Source of the DNA: Alphaproteobacteria bacterium | GTDB taxonomy: Bacteria > Pseudomonadota > Alphaproteobacteria > Micavibrionales > Micavibrionaceae | Assembly (NCBI GenBank): GCA_030147745.1 | Contig: JASBUS010000051.1 | Location: 1-48,699 of the forward strand | Direction: 5' to 3' | DNA: 48,699 bases | Part shown: positions 25,976 through 34,129 of the stretch, piece by piece | Numbering within the stretch: the first letter of the stretch is position 1 | Layout: every line of letters begins with the position of its first letter | The notes under the pieces: generated by a model | Told to the model about the DNA's origin: nothing | Seen by the model: only the letters and a program-made list of their open reading frames with translations | Databases searched by the model: none | Program-made: the position numbers and the translations under genes

Positions 25976-28003
25976 ATGAGCAGTGATCATATTAAAATGC
26001 CGGATGTTGCGCCGATTATACGCTATACGGCGAATGGTTCGGAAACGCGGTTTGATTTTCCATTCCCGATTTTCGCGGATGAGGATTTGAAAGTTTATCT
26101 CAACGGCGCGAAGCAGACGAGTGGCTTTATGGTCTATGAGGCAGGCGTAACAGCAGGCGGCTATGTTGAATTTGATAGCGCGCCGACATCTGGCCTGCAA
26201 ATCACATTGTCGCGTGAATTACCGCTTGAGCGTGTGACGGATTTTATTGAGGGTGGGGATTTATCCGCCCGCGCTTTGAATAATGAATTTGATTATCTGG
26301 TCGGCGCGGTACAGCAGGTTTCACGGAAGCAAACGCAAATGTTAAGCTATGCCGACCATGAAACGACGGCGAATACAGAATTACCTGCAAAGTCGATCCG
26401 CGCGGGAAAGGCGCTGGGCTTCGATGGTAATGGCGACCCGATTGCGGTCGAGCTGACCAATGCCGCCGCTGCGCCTAATTATACGGCGCAGGGCTATGGC
26501 GCGGTCACGCGCACAACGAGTGATAAAAATGCCGATATTGTTTCGGTGAAAGACTTCGGTGCGGCGGGGGATGGCCTAACCGATGATACGCTCGCCGTGC
26601 AGAAGGCTTTGGCGGCGCATGCTACCGTGTATTTGCCCGCAGGCACATATCTGGTCAGCAGCACAATCAGCCTTGATGCGGGGCAGATGCTTTATGGTGC
26701 GGGCGCGGCTTCGGTGTTGAAGGCGATTGATAATAGCTTCGTCACGCTTGAACTAACCGCGGATTTTATCACGTTGCGTGATATTCAAATTGAGGGCGGG
26801 TTAATCGGCCTCAAACTTTATGGCGTTGGCCGCCCATGTGTGCAGTGTAATATCACTGATGTGAGTATTATAGGCGCAGCGACGGGTGTGCAGCTTGATG
26901 GGTATGACGACACGAATAAGCCATGTTACTGGAATAATTTTGACCGTGTCTTGGTCGAACAAATGACCTTGCATGGTTTTCATTTAACCAAAAGCGGCGA
27001 AGGGGATACGCCAAACGCCAATAAATTTCACGCCTGCCGCGCCTATTCGCATGGCACGTCAACGACAGGCAGCGGTTTTTATATCGAAGCAGGGCAGTAT
27101 AATAACAGTCTTGTCGATTGTGAGGCCAATGTCGCAGGCACGGCCGAAGCGTGTTTCCGCATCGGCGCAGATTCCTATAAAACCTTACTGATTAACCCCT
27201 ATGCCGAAAGTTCAAATGGCGTGCCGAATATTAAGCTAGAAAATGGTTCGGATGATACGGGCATTTATAATTTGCTTTCGGTGTCCGATGGCGCGGCGAT
27301 ATGGGATTTATCGGGCGGTAAATACGCGGCTTATAATTCAGGCTACCCTGAAAAGAACTTCATGCAGAAAACCGTCGTTACCGATATGAAGGCCACCTTG
27401 CAGCGCTATGATACGGAATATATTGAGGCGTCAGGCACGGTGACGCTTGATTTATCCCATAGTGTGCATTTGGTGTCATCTTATGGTGGTGCTTTAGTGG
27501 TTGAATTACCGCTCGCCAGCACGGCTGAAGGGGTCAGTATGACGGTCAAGAAAATTGATATATCTGGCAATATTGTCACCATCCGTGAAGCAGGCGGCGG
27601 CAGCGGCCCTGATGGCGCGGATTTCTTCCTCGGTGGGGAGGATGACTATGTCACTATGGTCTCGAATGGTGCAGGTTGGCATGTCGTAGCGTCCAACCGT
27701 TCAGCGGGGAATACACGTTTTTATGAAGGGACAGGTACATATGATATTGATATGGCGGTTGATATTTACCTGTTGTCATCCTATGGCGGGGCGTTAACGG
27801 CGCGATTGCCACCAGCCGATGCGGTAGAAGCGATTGGCCGCGTCATCACCATTAAAAAGACTGACCCCTCATCAAATTATGTGACAATCACCGAGCAGGG
27901 CGGCAGCGGGCCAGATGGTTATGCGCAAAATCTGACCAGTCATTATAACGCGATTACGGTCGTATCCAATGGCGCGGCTTGGTATATCGTGTCGCGCTTC
28001 TAA
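25976..28003 (+). CDS. Tailspike/tail fibre with T7-like head and pectate-lyase-fold body
   Basis: This 675-residue receptor-binding protein has an N-terminal module (1-120: PIIRYTANGSETRFDFPFPIF...LSRELPLERVTDF) that attaches to the tail. A right-handed beta-helix of the pectate-lyase-3 type starts at 190 with VKDFGAAGDGLTDDTLAVQKALAA. The C-terminal region is two tandem copies of a roughly 95-residue module (about 478-580 and 581-675). Such spikes bind and often cleave surface polysaccharide. The catalytic residues cannot be assigned here. Start ATG is preceded by AAGGAG. Confidence 0.88.
   Translation: MSSDHIKMPDVAPIIRYTANGSETRFDFPFPIFADEDLKVYLNGAKQTSGFMVYEAGVTAGGYVEFDSAPTSGLQITLSRELPLERVTDFIEGGDLSARALNNEFDYLVGAVQQVSRKQTQMLSYADHETTANTELPAKSIRAGKALGFDGNGDPIAVELTNAAAAPNYTAQGYGAVTRTTSDKNADIVSVKDFGAAGDGLTDDTLAVQKALAAHATVYLPAGTYLVSSTISLDAGQMLYGAGAASVLKAIDNSFVTLELTADFITLRDIQIEGGLIGLKLYGVGRPCVQCNITDVSIIGAATGVQLDGYDDTNKPCYWNNFDRVLVEQMTLHGFHLTKSGEGDTPNANKFHACRAYSHGTSTTGSGFYIEAGQYNNSLVDCEANVAGTAEACFRIGADSYKTLLINPYAESSNGVPNIKLENGSDDTGIYNLLSVSDGAAIWDLSGGKYAAYNSGYPEKNFMQKTVVTDMKATLQRYDTEYIEASGTVTLDLSHSVHLVSSYGGALVVELPLASTAEGVSMTVKKIDISGNIVTIREAGGGSGPDGADFFLGGEDDYVTMVSNGAGWHVVASNRSAGNTRFYEGTGTYDIDMAVDIYLLSSYGGALTARLPPADAVEAIGRVITIKKTDPSSNYVTITEQGGSGPDGYAQNLTSHYNAITVVSNGAAWYIVSRF
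27407..28000 (+). repeat. Tandem C-terminal module of the tailspike
   Basis: Two protein-level repeats of about 95-103 residues share LxSSYGGAL, LPxA, TxKKxDxSxN, VTIxE, GGxSGPDG and VSNGAxWxxV. DNA identity is moderate, so the duplication is old. The module has the look of a small beta-sandwich, perhaps receptor-binding or trimerising. Confidence 0.75.
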
Positions 28004-28028
28004 TCGTCTAAACCGGAAAGGTATTTAT

Positions 28029-28340
28029 ATGAGTAAGTCTTTAGAGGAATCCTCACGTGATAAAATCGCTAAATTTCTGCCGGATGCAATTAAGCATAGT
28101 TTGGAATCCTATCACCGTTTTGTCCTCAGTGAAGATGCGCCCGAAGATGCCAAAAGCTTTTCGGCGCATCATAGTGCCTGCAAAGTCGCCATCGCGCATA
28201 TTGAATTGCTAATCAAGCTTGCGAAATGGGCGGATTTGTTGGATAACCAAGTCAAGCAAGATCCAAATGATGCGTTATTAGCGGGCTTAATTGCTGAAGC
28301 GCAGAATGAATTGGATCACTATAGTGAAAAAATAAAATAA
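28029..28340 (+). CDS. Possible small terminase subunit
   Basis: This 103-residue helical protein contains FLPDAIKHSLESYHRFVLSEDAPEDAKSFSAHHSACKVAIAHIELLIKLAKWADLL. It sits between the tail fibre and the large terminase gene, where T7-like phages carry the small terminase (gp18, 89 residues), and its size and all-helical nature fit. I do not see a clear DNA-binding motif, so the role rests on position. ATG 28029 follows an AAAGG site; the longer frame reaching back into the tailspike gene is rejected. Confidence 0.6.
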   Translation: MSKSLEESSRDKIAKFLPDAIKHSLESYHRFVLSEDAPEDAKSFSAHHSACKVAIAHIELLIKLAKWADLLDNQVKQDPNDALLAGLIAEAQNELDHYSEKIK

Positions 28341-28354
28341 TTATGGGAAAACTA

Positions 28355-28383
28355 TTGACATAAAATATTCTTTTGTGTAAACA
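28355..28383 (+). promoter_or_regulatory. Promoter of cassette gene 28422
   Basis: TTGACA (28355-28360), 17-base spacer, TAAACA (28378-28383). It starts 15 bases after the previous stop and begins with TTGACATAA, shared with three other promoters in the window. With the terminator behind the gene it makes an autonomous unit inside the virion block. Confidence 0.65.
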
Positions 28384-28421
28384 GGGTTCATAGTTTCAAT
28401 AGGGATAATGTAGGTGAGAAA

Positions 28422-28967
28422 ATGAGCACACCAAAAAAAGAGCAGCCAGCGAAAGACGTTTTAAAAGATCTTGAGAACGAGCCTGCACAAAAAACAAATT
28501 CAAAATTACAAAATACGTTTAACTTTTTTGCTATGTTGGGCGAATTTGCGGTAAACGCAAAAGACGCTGCAATTTGGGTTGGCAAAAGCGCGTATAAAAT
28601 TTATCAAATGCCGCCAGTTAAGGCCGCAATTTACTCACCATTTTCAAAAGCACAAACACCAACTGAGAAATTGGTGTCTGTCGGCGTGTTGGCTGCAGGT
28701 ATTGGTGCCGGCTACATGACTTATGGCTTGGGCTGGACAATTTACGGCTCGAAACTATTGGCAAGTGCGGCTGTTTGTAAAGGTACTCAAATGGGTATCG
28801 GTTTTGCGAAACACCTATTTAACGGCGCATCAACAGGTGAAGATGTTGACCTTACAAGCGCAGGCAAGCCAGTTAAGAAATCTCAAGCAGATGCGGAAAT
28901 GGGCGATCAAGCAGCGCCAAAAACACCTAAATCTACTGGTAAGAAATTCGATTTAGACAAGTTCTAA
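28422..28967 (+). CDS. Unknown cassette protein with hydrophobic core
   Basis: I do not recognise this 181-residue protein. It has a charged N terminus (1-30), an amphipathic region, a glycine-rich hydrophobic stretch at about 84-132 (LVSVGVLAAGIGAGYMTYGLGWTIYGSKLLASAAV) that could be one or two membrane segments, and a charged, proline- and lysine-rich tail to the end. No signal peptide is seen. It has its own promoter, an AGGTGAG ribosome site and its own terminator, and lies between the possible small and the definite large terminase, so it is a typical moron-style insertion. It is likely to be expressed independently of the virion genes. Confidence 0.75.
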   Translation: MSTPKKEQPAKDVLKDLENEPAQKTNSKLQNTFNFFAMLGEFAVNAKDAAIWVGKSAYKIYQMPPVKAAIYSPFSKAQTPTEKLVSVGVLAAGIGAGYMTYGLGWTIYGSKLLASAAVCKGTQMGIGFAKHLFNGASTGEDVDLTSAGKPVKKSQADAEMGDQAAPKTPKSTGKKFDLDKF

Positions 28968-28992
28968 AAAAATCTAAAAATATCTCATTCGC

Positions 28993-29021
28993 AAAAGCCC
29001 TGCATTAGCGGGGCTTTTTTT
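28993..29021 (+). terminator. Intrinsic terminator of cassette 28422
   Basis: AAAAGCCC (28993-29000) pairs with GGGCTTTT (29011-29018) around a 10-base loop, followed by further T. It separates the cassette from the large terminase gene. Confidence 0.88.
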
Positions 29022-29049
29022 ATGCCTGCCTTAAAAGGATTTATCATTC

Positions 29050-30531
29050 ATGATCTCATTTCCGCTGTTCCTGACGATATGGAACAGGGGGCAAGGTCTA
29101 TCCACGCCGGATGTCCATTACCGTATCGCCCACTGGCTTGAACAGGCATGGAAGAATGATGAACGTTATTTACTGTTGATGGCGTTTCGATCCTGCGGTA
29201 AATCGACCATAGTCGGGTTATTCTGTGCGTGGCTGCTTTTTACCGATCCCAACTTGCGCATACTTGTCCTCGCTGCGGATTTGAACCTAGCCCGCAAAAT
29301 GGTGCGTAATGTAAAAAAGATTATCGAACGTCATATGTTGACGCAGCATTTATTGCCCGAAAAGAAAGAGCAATGGGCATCTGACCGTTTCATCATCAAG
29401 CGTGACCAAGAAAAGCGTGACCCCTCGATGCAGGCCAAGGGCATTACATCCAATATTACGGGCAGCCGCGCTGAAGTGGTCATCTGTGATGATGTTGAAG
29501 TACCTAAAACTTGTGACACGGCTGAAAAACGCGCGGATCTGCGTGAAAAATTGCTCGAGATTGATTATGTCTTGGTACAGGGCGGCACGCGGCTTTATGT
29601 CGGGACGCCGCATCATTATTACTCGATATATGCGGATGCCCCGCGCAAAGAAATTGGCGAGGATGTACCGTTCTTGCAGGATTTTAAGCGCCTGCTTTGT
29701 CCGATCATTACAGTAGACGGTGCGCCCGCATGGCCTGAGCGCTACACCATCGCCGATATTGAACGCATCAAAACCCATACCGGCCCGAATAAATTTCAAA
29801 GTCAGATGATGCTGCAGCCTGTATCCATTAATGAAGGCCGCCTGAACCCTGAAGATCTCATTATTTACGATGAAGACCTCACCTATAAGCAAGCAGCAGG
29901 CCGCGCGCAGTTATGGCTTGGTGATACGCAGCTTGTGTCATGTTCAGCCTTTTGGGATCCTGCCTTTGCCGCTGCGCAGGGGAAGGGGGATAGCTCCGTC
30001 CTCGCGGTTGTGTTTAGTGATGAGGCCGGGCGTTATTATCTTCATCGCTGCGCTTATATCAAAAGCGAGGCAGACAGCCGCGAGGATGAAGCAACGCAGC
30101 AATGCCGCCAAGTCGTCAAAATTGCCGAGGCGCTTATGTTGCCGTCTATCACGATTGAAATTAACGGCCTTGGCCGTTTCTTGCCGAATATTCTGCGCCG
30201 TGAATTGGCGGCTTCGGGCGTAGCTACAGCCGTGATTGAACTGGCCAGTCGCCGTCCTAAAGCCGTGCGCATAATCGAGGCCTTTGATGCCGTTATGGCC
30301 GCGCGCGCCTTATATGTACATGGCAGCGTCATTAAAACGCCGTTCATCCGCGAAATGCAGGAATGGCGCCCTGAGAAAACTGGCGCGCATGACGATGGTT
30401 TAGATGCCGCGGCAGGGGCGCTCGCCGCTGAACCTGTCCGCATCCGCGCCTTAACACACACGCGTAACCATTACCCTGCATGGCAAGGCAGCGGCGGCCA
30501 ACATATGGCGGATAGCGATTTTAAAGTTTAA
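29050..30531 (+). CDS. Terminase large subunit (DNA-packaging ATPase/nuclease)
   Basis: This 493-residue packaging motor has a Walker A-like motif RSCGKST at 47-53 and Walker B VVICDDVE at 143-150. The C-terminal RNase H-like nuclease domain has acidic residues in FWDPAF (Asp303) and GKGDSS (Asp314) and a late HDDGLDAAAGAL motif that matches the third nuclease acidic site. It would pump DNA into the procapsid and cut it. Slightly shorter than T7 gp19 (586). A clear AAAAGGA site lies 10 bases upstream. The packaging ATPase appears fully intact. Confidence 0.95.
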   Translation: MISFPLFLTIWNRGQGLSTPDVHYRIAHWLEQAWKNDERYLLLMAFRSCGKSTIVGLFCAWLLFTDPNLRILVLAADLNLARKMVRNVKKIIERHMLTQHLLPEKKEQWASDRFIIKRDQEKRDPSMQAKGITSNITGSRAEVVICDDVEVPKTCDTAEKRADLREKLLEIDYVLVQGGTRLYVGTPHHYYSIYADAPRKEIGEDVPFLQDFKRLLCPIITVDGAPAWPERYTIADIERIKTHTGPNKFQSQMMLQPVSINEGRLNPEDLIIYDEDLTYKQAAGRAQLWLGDTQLVSCSAFWDPAFAAAQGKGDSSVLAVVFSDEAGRYYLHRCAYIKSEADSREDEATQQCRQVVKIAEALMLPSITIEINGLGRFLPNILRRELAASGVATAVIELASRRPKAVRIIEAFDAVMAARALYVHGSVIKTPFIREMQEWRPEKTGAHDDGLDAAAGALAAEPVRIRALTHTRNHYPAWQGSGGQHMADSDFKV

Positions 30532-30549
30532 AGAAAAGGAGTATACAGC

Positions 30550-30867
30550 ATGCCCACATTGGATTTGCAGTGGTGGATATCCGTTGTCGATGTCCCCGCG
30601 ATGAGTGCGCTGTTCTGGATGATTTGGCGCGTTAAAACACAAAGTGAGATCGCCCTGCGTGATATGCAGGCCTTGCTTGAGGCGCGGACAATGCAGCTGC
30701 GCGATGGTTTAAATGCCCATAAGCTTGAAACCGCGAAATCCTATGCACGGCTTTCGCATGTTCATAGCCTGGAAGATCGTCTAACCAGTCACTTACTACG
30801 GATTGAAGCTAAACTTGACCGCACGGCCTTAAAGACGGAGGCCTTGAAAGGGCAAAATAGTATTTGA
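30550..30867 (+). CDS. Small TM plus coiled-coil protein after large terminase
   Basis: This 105-residue protein has one hydrophobic segment at about residues 8-27 (WWISVVDVPAMSALFWMIWRV) followed by a coiled coil with repeated LRDMQALLEARTMQLRDGLNAHK and a C-terminal LEDRLTSHLLRIEAKLDR. Small membrane-anchored coiled-coil proteins at this place could be part of the lysis set, such as an inner spanin, but no outer partner is seen. Its stop codon lies within the TTGACA of the next promoter. Confidence 0.6.
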   Translation: MPTLDLQWWISVVDVPAMSALFWMIWRVKTQSEIALRDMQALLEARTMQLRDGLNAHKLETAKSYARLSHVHSLEDRLTSHLLRIEAKLDRTALKTEALKGQNSI

Positions 30868-30892
30868 CATAACGTTAATAATTTGTTAATGT
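30864..30892 (+). promoter_or_regulatory. Promoter of cassette 30937-32853
   Basis: TTGACA (30864-30869), 17-base spacer, TAATGT (30887-30892). The -35 box overlaps the stop codon of the preceding gene (TGA at 30865-30867). It is a strong promoter 45 bases ahead of the cassette's first ATG and shares the TTGACATAA nine bases. Confidence 0.7.
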
Positions 30893-30936
30893 CTGCACCA
30901 GAATTTTAACTACAGGTATAAAAGGCGGAGTGTGTA

Positions 30937-31902
30937 ATGTCATTTTTTAGCAGCGATAATTTAAAGAAAATTAAAGGTCAACTTACCCAAGCAGCAGGCC
31001 AAGCTGCTGAGGCGGGTAAAAAATTTGCGGATCAAGCGCAAGACGCTGCGAAGCAAGTTCAGGCTAAATATAATGAAGTCGCTGAAAACCCAACCGCTGC
31101 CGCGAATAAAATGCAAATTCAAGCACTTGCTAATCGTGTTGAGCAAGCCCGCACAAATTGGATGTCTGTATATCTTGATGAAATGCTGAATGACGTTTCC
31201 AATAAAGCCGCAGGCGGTACAGCGAAAGGCATTGACCTTCTTACATCGATCAAAGATATCCTCACCCTTGCACAGCCACGTGTTAAAGGCGTGAAAAGCG
31301 GTGAAGCACTGGGTGAGATCATTATCAATCTTGGTAAAATTACCAGTTCAAAAGGTGAGGTTGATGTTAAATCTCTTGAAGAGTTTTACAAAACAACACA
31401 AAAAACAATCGCTGACGTGTTAAGCCTTGATACAAATGAGAAGCTGCAAGATGCGCTCACAAAAGGCGGCAAGAAAGAAACATTTGATGTTTTGGTTGCT
31501 GGTTTCTCTTACGATGAACGCTGCGCGACAGTTTTAGCGAAATGTAAGCCTGGTAAATTGGCGACAATCACAGCAAGTCCAGCCGCTGAAGCACTTGGCG
31601 TTAGCGCGCTTGATGTTTCAAATACAGACGCAACAAAAACAATTTCAGCAAGCGTTAAAGCGCTTGGTAAAATCGCGGATAAAGCCGCTGCTTTGTCAAC
31701 GGATTTGACAGTTGACCAAAGTGATGCAATTTATAACCTAAGCGAAGATATTTGCACATATAACTTGTCGATGTCTGTGTCATCAAATGCGATGGCTTAT
31801 GCGTCTCACTATGGTGCGCAGCTGACAAATGGCGCGAAGGCAATTGCAGGCCAAGCACTTGGCTGGATTGCAAAAAAGAATAAGGGTAATAACCTAGGCT
31901 AA
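30937..31902 (+). CDS. Unknown cassette protein, paralogue of the next gene
   Basis: This 321-residue protein is helical and soluble. Its N-terminal 50 residues are Ala/Gln/Lys-rich and phasin-like (LTQAAGQAAEAGKKFADQAQDAAKQVQAKYNEVAENP). Domain-like blocks then match the neighbouring product: IQALANRVEQARTNWMSVYLDEML, FDVLVAGFSYDERCATVLAK with a conserved Arg-Cys, and NLSMSVSSNAMAYASHYGAQL. I know no family. It has no signal peptide; the C terminus (about 285-321) is Ala-rich and basic. It has an excellent AAGGCGGAG site and promoter. The pair may be exported effectors, surface or storage proteins; there is no direct evidence. Confidence 0.78.
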   Translation: MSFFSSDNLKKIKGQLTQAAGQAAEAGKKFADQAQDAAKQVQAKYNEVAENPTAAANKMQIQALANRVEQARTNWMSVYLDEMLNDVSNKAAGGTAKGIDLLTSIKDILTLAQPRVKGVKSGEALGEIIINLGKITSSKGEVDVKSLEEFYKTTQKTIADVLSLDTNEKLQDALTKGGKKETFDVLVAGFSYDERCATVLAKCKPGKLATITASPAAEALGVSALDVSNTDATKTISASVKALGKIADKAAALSTDLTVDQSDAIYNLSEDICTYNLSMSVSSNAMAYASHYGAQLTNGAKAIAGQALGWIAKKNKGNNLG

Positions 31903-31938
31903 TAATAAAAGTCATAACTTTTATGGAGTGTGTTGAAA

Positions 31939-32853
31939 ATGAAATTTAAAGGGCTCGGTGATAAATTGTCAAAAGCATGGGAACGTGCGGCAGACAAGGT
32001 AGAAGACGTCAAAGATTCTGTGAAGAATATGGATGGCTGGGCAGGTGAGCTTCAGGTTAAAGCGCTCAAAGACAAAATCGCTGTTGCGGCGACAAGTTGG
32101 GATGCCATTTTCGTTGATGAAATGCTCGCCGGTCAAGGCACGCAAGACGGCGTTTTGCCAACAGGTGCAACGTTGTTAAAAGGCATTAAAGCCTCACTCG
32201 CGAAATCTTTAGTTAAGCTACGCATCGAAGCAGACAAACAAATGATTGTCGATACGATCGCGGCGCTTGATAAAGCGCTCTATGCAGATAAAAAATCACC
32301 AAGCTATTTGGCGGAAGTTTATACAAGTGTAAACGAAGCCATGAAAAATATGGTGGAAATCGAAGCCGCACCAAAAATCCTTGAAGCAATGGATAAGCAA
32401 GACTGCCGCGCTGATTTTGAAAATTTGGTCGCATCATATGATTTTGAAACACGCTGCGCGAATGTATTATCACGCGCAAATTACAAAGGGCTGATTACTT
32501 TGGCAGGCTCTGACGAGGCGCGCGAAACATTATATTTGCGCGATAATCAGCAGGAAACTATTAACGCCCTCATAGATATTGAAGGCTCAGAAGCTGTGCA
32601 AGCAGGTAATTATGTTCTCGATGAAATCTTGGTGAAACGCGCAGAATTGATCATCAGCCATTTAGAGGATGAAACGAATTTATCGAAATTCAACGATTTG
32701 GTTGGCGATTATAATATGAGCGTGACCTTGCCAAAAGATGCCATGGCGAAACATTATGGCGGTCAGCTTTGGGGCGCGACAGAAGAATATACAGGCAAGA
32801 TGCTTGGCGCCGCTGGTAAAGGTTATAGCTGGCTCAAAGGCCTAAAGAAATAA
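31939..32853 (+). CDS. Unknown cassette protein, paralogue of the 30937 product
   Basis: This 304-residue relative of the preceding product shares LQVKALKDKIAVAATSWDAIFVDEML, FENLVASYDFETRCANVLSRA and YNMSVTLPKDAMAKHYGGQL with it, at low overall identity, so the duplication is old. It lacks the long N-terminal Ala/Gln segment and starts with a short charged helix (LSKAWERAADKVEDVKDSVKN). ATG 31939 is used; GGAG lies 10 bases ahead, and GTG 31930 is too close to it. It is in the same transcript, 36 bases behind its sibling, followed by a UUCG-capped terminator. Confidence 0.78.
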   Translation: MKFKGLGDKLSKAWERAADKVEDVKDSVKNMDGWAGELQVKALKDKIAVAATSWDAIFVDEMLAGQGTQDGVLPTGATLLKGIKASLAKSLVKLRIEADKQMIVDTIAALDKALYADKKSPSYLAEVYTSVNEAMKNMVEIEAAPKILEAMDKQDCRADFENLVASYDFETRCANVLSRANYKGLITLAGSDEARETLYLRDNQQETINALIDIEGSEAVQAGNYVLDEILVKRAELIISHLEDETNLSKFNDLVGDYNMSVTLPKDAMAKHYGGQLWGATEEYTGKMLGAAGKGYSWLKGLKK

Positions 32854-32880
32854 AGACCTAAACATATAAGAATTTGAAAA

Positions 32881-32909
32881 GCGTCACCTTCGGGTGGCGC
32901 TTTTTTTTT
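32881..32909 (+). terminator. UUCG-capped terminator of the paralogue cassette
   Basis: GCGTCACC (32881-32888), loop TTCG, GGTGGCGC (32893-32900), followed by nine T. This is a very strong intrinsic terminator with the stable UUCG tetraloop. Confidence 0.93.
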
Positions 32910-32940
32910 GTTTTACCCACGCGAATAAGGAGCGCATGAC

Positions 32941-33444
32941 ATGAAAAAACGCACGCTAAAACCATTTGGCCTAGTGCCCAAACAAAGTGATGACCAAATT
33001 AAGGCACAGAATTTCTACAATGAAATTGCCGTTGATACATTGGCGCGCACATTATGGGGAGAAGCGCGCGGTGAGGGCAGTGCGGGTATGCAAGCAGTAG
33101 CGCAGGTCATCCTCAACCGTTTAAAAGTCAGCAAAAAACTCGGCGGCTATTGGTGGGGCAATGACATTGTGCAAATCTGTCAAAAACCCTTTCAGTTTTC
33201 TTGCTGGAATAAGGATGACCCAAACCGCGCTAAGCTTATTCAGCTCTCCGCCGAAAGTGACATATATTTTGTGACGGCTCTACGCATCGCGCGCCGCGCT
33301 GTGGCGGATGTACTCGGTGAAGATGTGACAGGCGGGGCCACTCATTATCATGCGGCAAGCATTAGTGCCCCATATTGGGTGAAGGATAATAAACCAAGCG
33401 CAGTTTTGGGTAAGCATATCTTTTATCGTTTGATCAATGTGTAA
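32941..33444 (+). CDS. SleB/CwlJ-type endolysin
   Basis: This 167-residue cell-wall hydrolase is of the Hydrolase_2 (SleB) family, with the catalytic block LARTLWGEARGEGSAGMQAVAQVILNR (probable catalytic Glu41), PFQFSCWNKDDP, and GGATHYHAASISAPYW. The family are lytic transglycosylase-like enzymes. No signal peptide is present, so it would need a holin to reach the wall, and a holin gene follows 17 bases behind. The pair is a standard lysis cassette. It suggests the particles are released by cell lysis. Confidence 0.92.
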   Translation: MKKRTLKPFGLVPKQSDDQIKAQNFYNEIAVDTLARTLWGEARGEGSAGMQAVAQVILNRLKVSKKLGGYWWGNDIVQICQKPFQFSCWNKDDPNRAKLIQLSAESDIYFVTALRIARRAVADVLGEDVTGGATHYHAASISAPYWVKDNKPSAVLGKHIFYRLINV

Positions 33445-33461
33445 ATAGACTAGGGGGAAAC

Positions 33462-34043
33462 ATGGCTATTAATATACTCGCCCAATTGGGCTTACCTTTT
33501 TTGGTGGAGGTTATCTCTGGCGTATTACGCGGCGTCAAACACCCAGGCGCCCAAAGCACCGCCGATGCACTAGATAACCTTAGGGAGTCAATCAATACAG
33601 GCGGGCTAAGCGCGGAAGAACTAATCGAAGCCAACCGTCATTTAGAAGAAATGACCCGCCTAAAAATCGAAGAGCAAAGCAAGTTAGCGGGGGAGGTCAA
33701 TCAATCCCTTCGCGCGGAAATTGCCTCGAATGACCCATATGTCCGCCGCATGCGCCCAACATTTGGTTATCTCATGGCGCTGACATGGGCGGCGCAAATG
33801 TTTGGCGTGGCCTATATTATGATTTTCAACACACGCGAAGCCGTATTGGTTATCGAAGCCATCGAAAGCCTCGGCACAATATGGGCGGTCGCATTATCTG
33901 TCCTTGGCATCTATGTCTATAAACGCAGTGACGAGAAAAAGGCACAGAGCAAATATATTTATGTCGAAGGTGAGCGTGAGGCGAGTGCGCCTGAAATAAA
34001 ACCGTCAAAAACAGAGAGAAAAGCGGCTGTATATAATAATTAA
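33462..34043 (+). CDS. Holin-like protein (3-TM, GTA release type)
   Basis: This 193-residue protein has a short hydrophobic N-terminal segment (INILAQLGLPFLVEVISGVL), an amphipathic helical linker (EANRHLEEMTRLKIEEQSKLAGEVNQSLRAEIAS), then NDPYVRRMRPTFGYLMALTWAAQMF and two further membrane segments (AYIMIF and TIWAVALSVLGIYVYKR). This matches the 3-TM holin family first linked to gene-transfer-agent release. It directly follows the endolysin gene. It has a charged C-terminal tail of about 30 residues. A very short gap leads to the next cassette promoter. Confidence 0.85.
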   Translation: MAINILAQLGLPFLVEVISGVLRGVKHPGAQSTADALDNLRESINTGGLSAEELIEANRHLEEMTRLKIEEQSKLAGEVNQSLRAEIASNDPYVRRMRPTFGYLMALTWAAQMFGVAYIMIFNTREAVLVIEAIESLGTIWAVALSVLGIYVYKRSDEKKAQSKYIYVEGEREASAPEIKPSKTERKAAVYNN

Positions 34044-34064
34044 TTAAGATTATGCAAAAAGGGC

Positions 34065-34092
34065 TTGACAGTTTTCATAAATATGGTAAAAG
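34065..34092 (+). promoter_or_regulatory. Promoter of cassette gene 34130
   Basis: TTGACA (34065-34070), 16-base spacer, TAAAAG (34087-34092). It begins 22 bases after the holin stop and gives a short leader before the ATG. Confidence 0.55.
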
Positions 34093-34129
34093 ACGAGGCC
34101 TACTCACTAAACATATTGGAGCTAAGGCA

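Noticed and set aside
27407-28000. Repeats in the tailspike gene as a possible CRISPR or satellite array
   Set aside because: They are two long, diverged coding repeats, not short regularly spaced ones.
29350-29892. 180-codon minus-strand frame inside the large terminase gene
   Set aside because: The terminase frame has clear Walker and nuclease motifs; the antisense frame has none.
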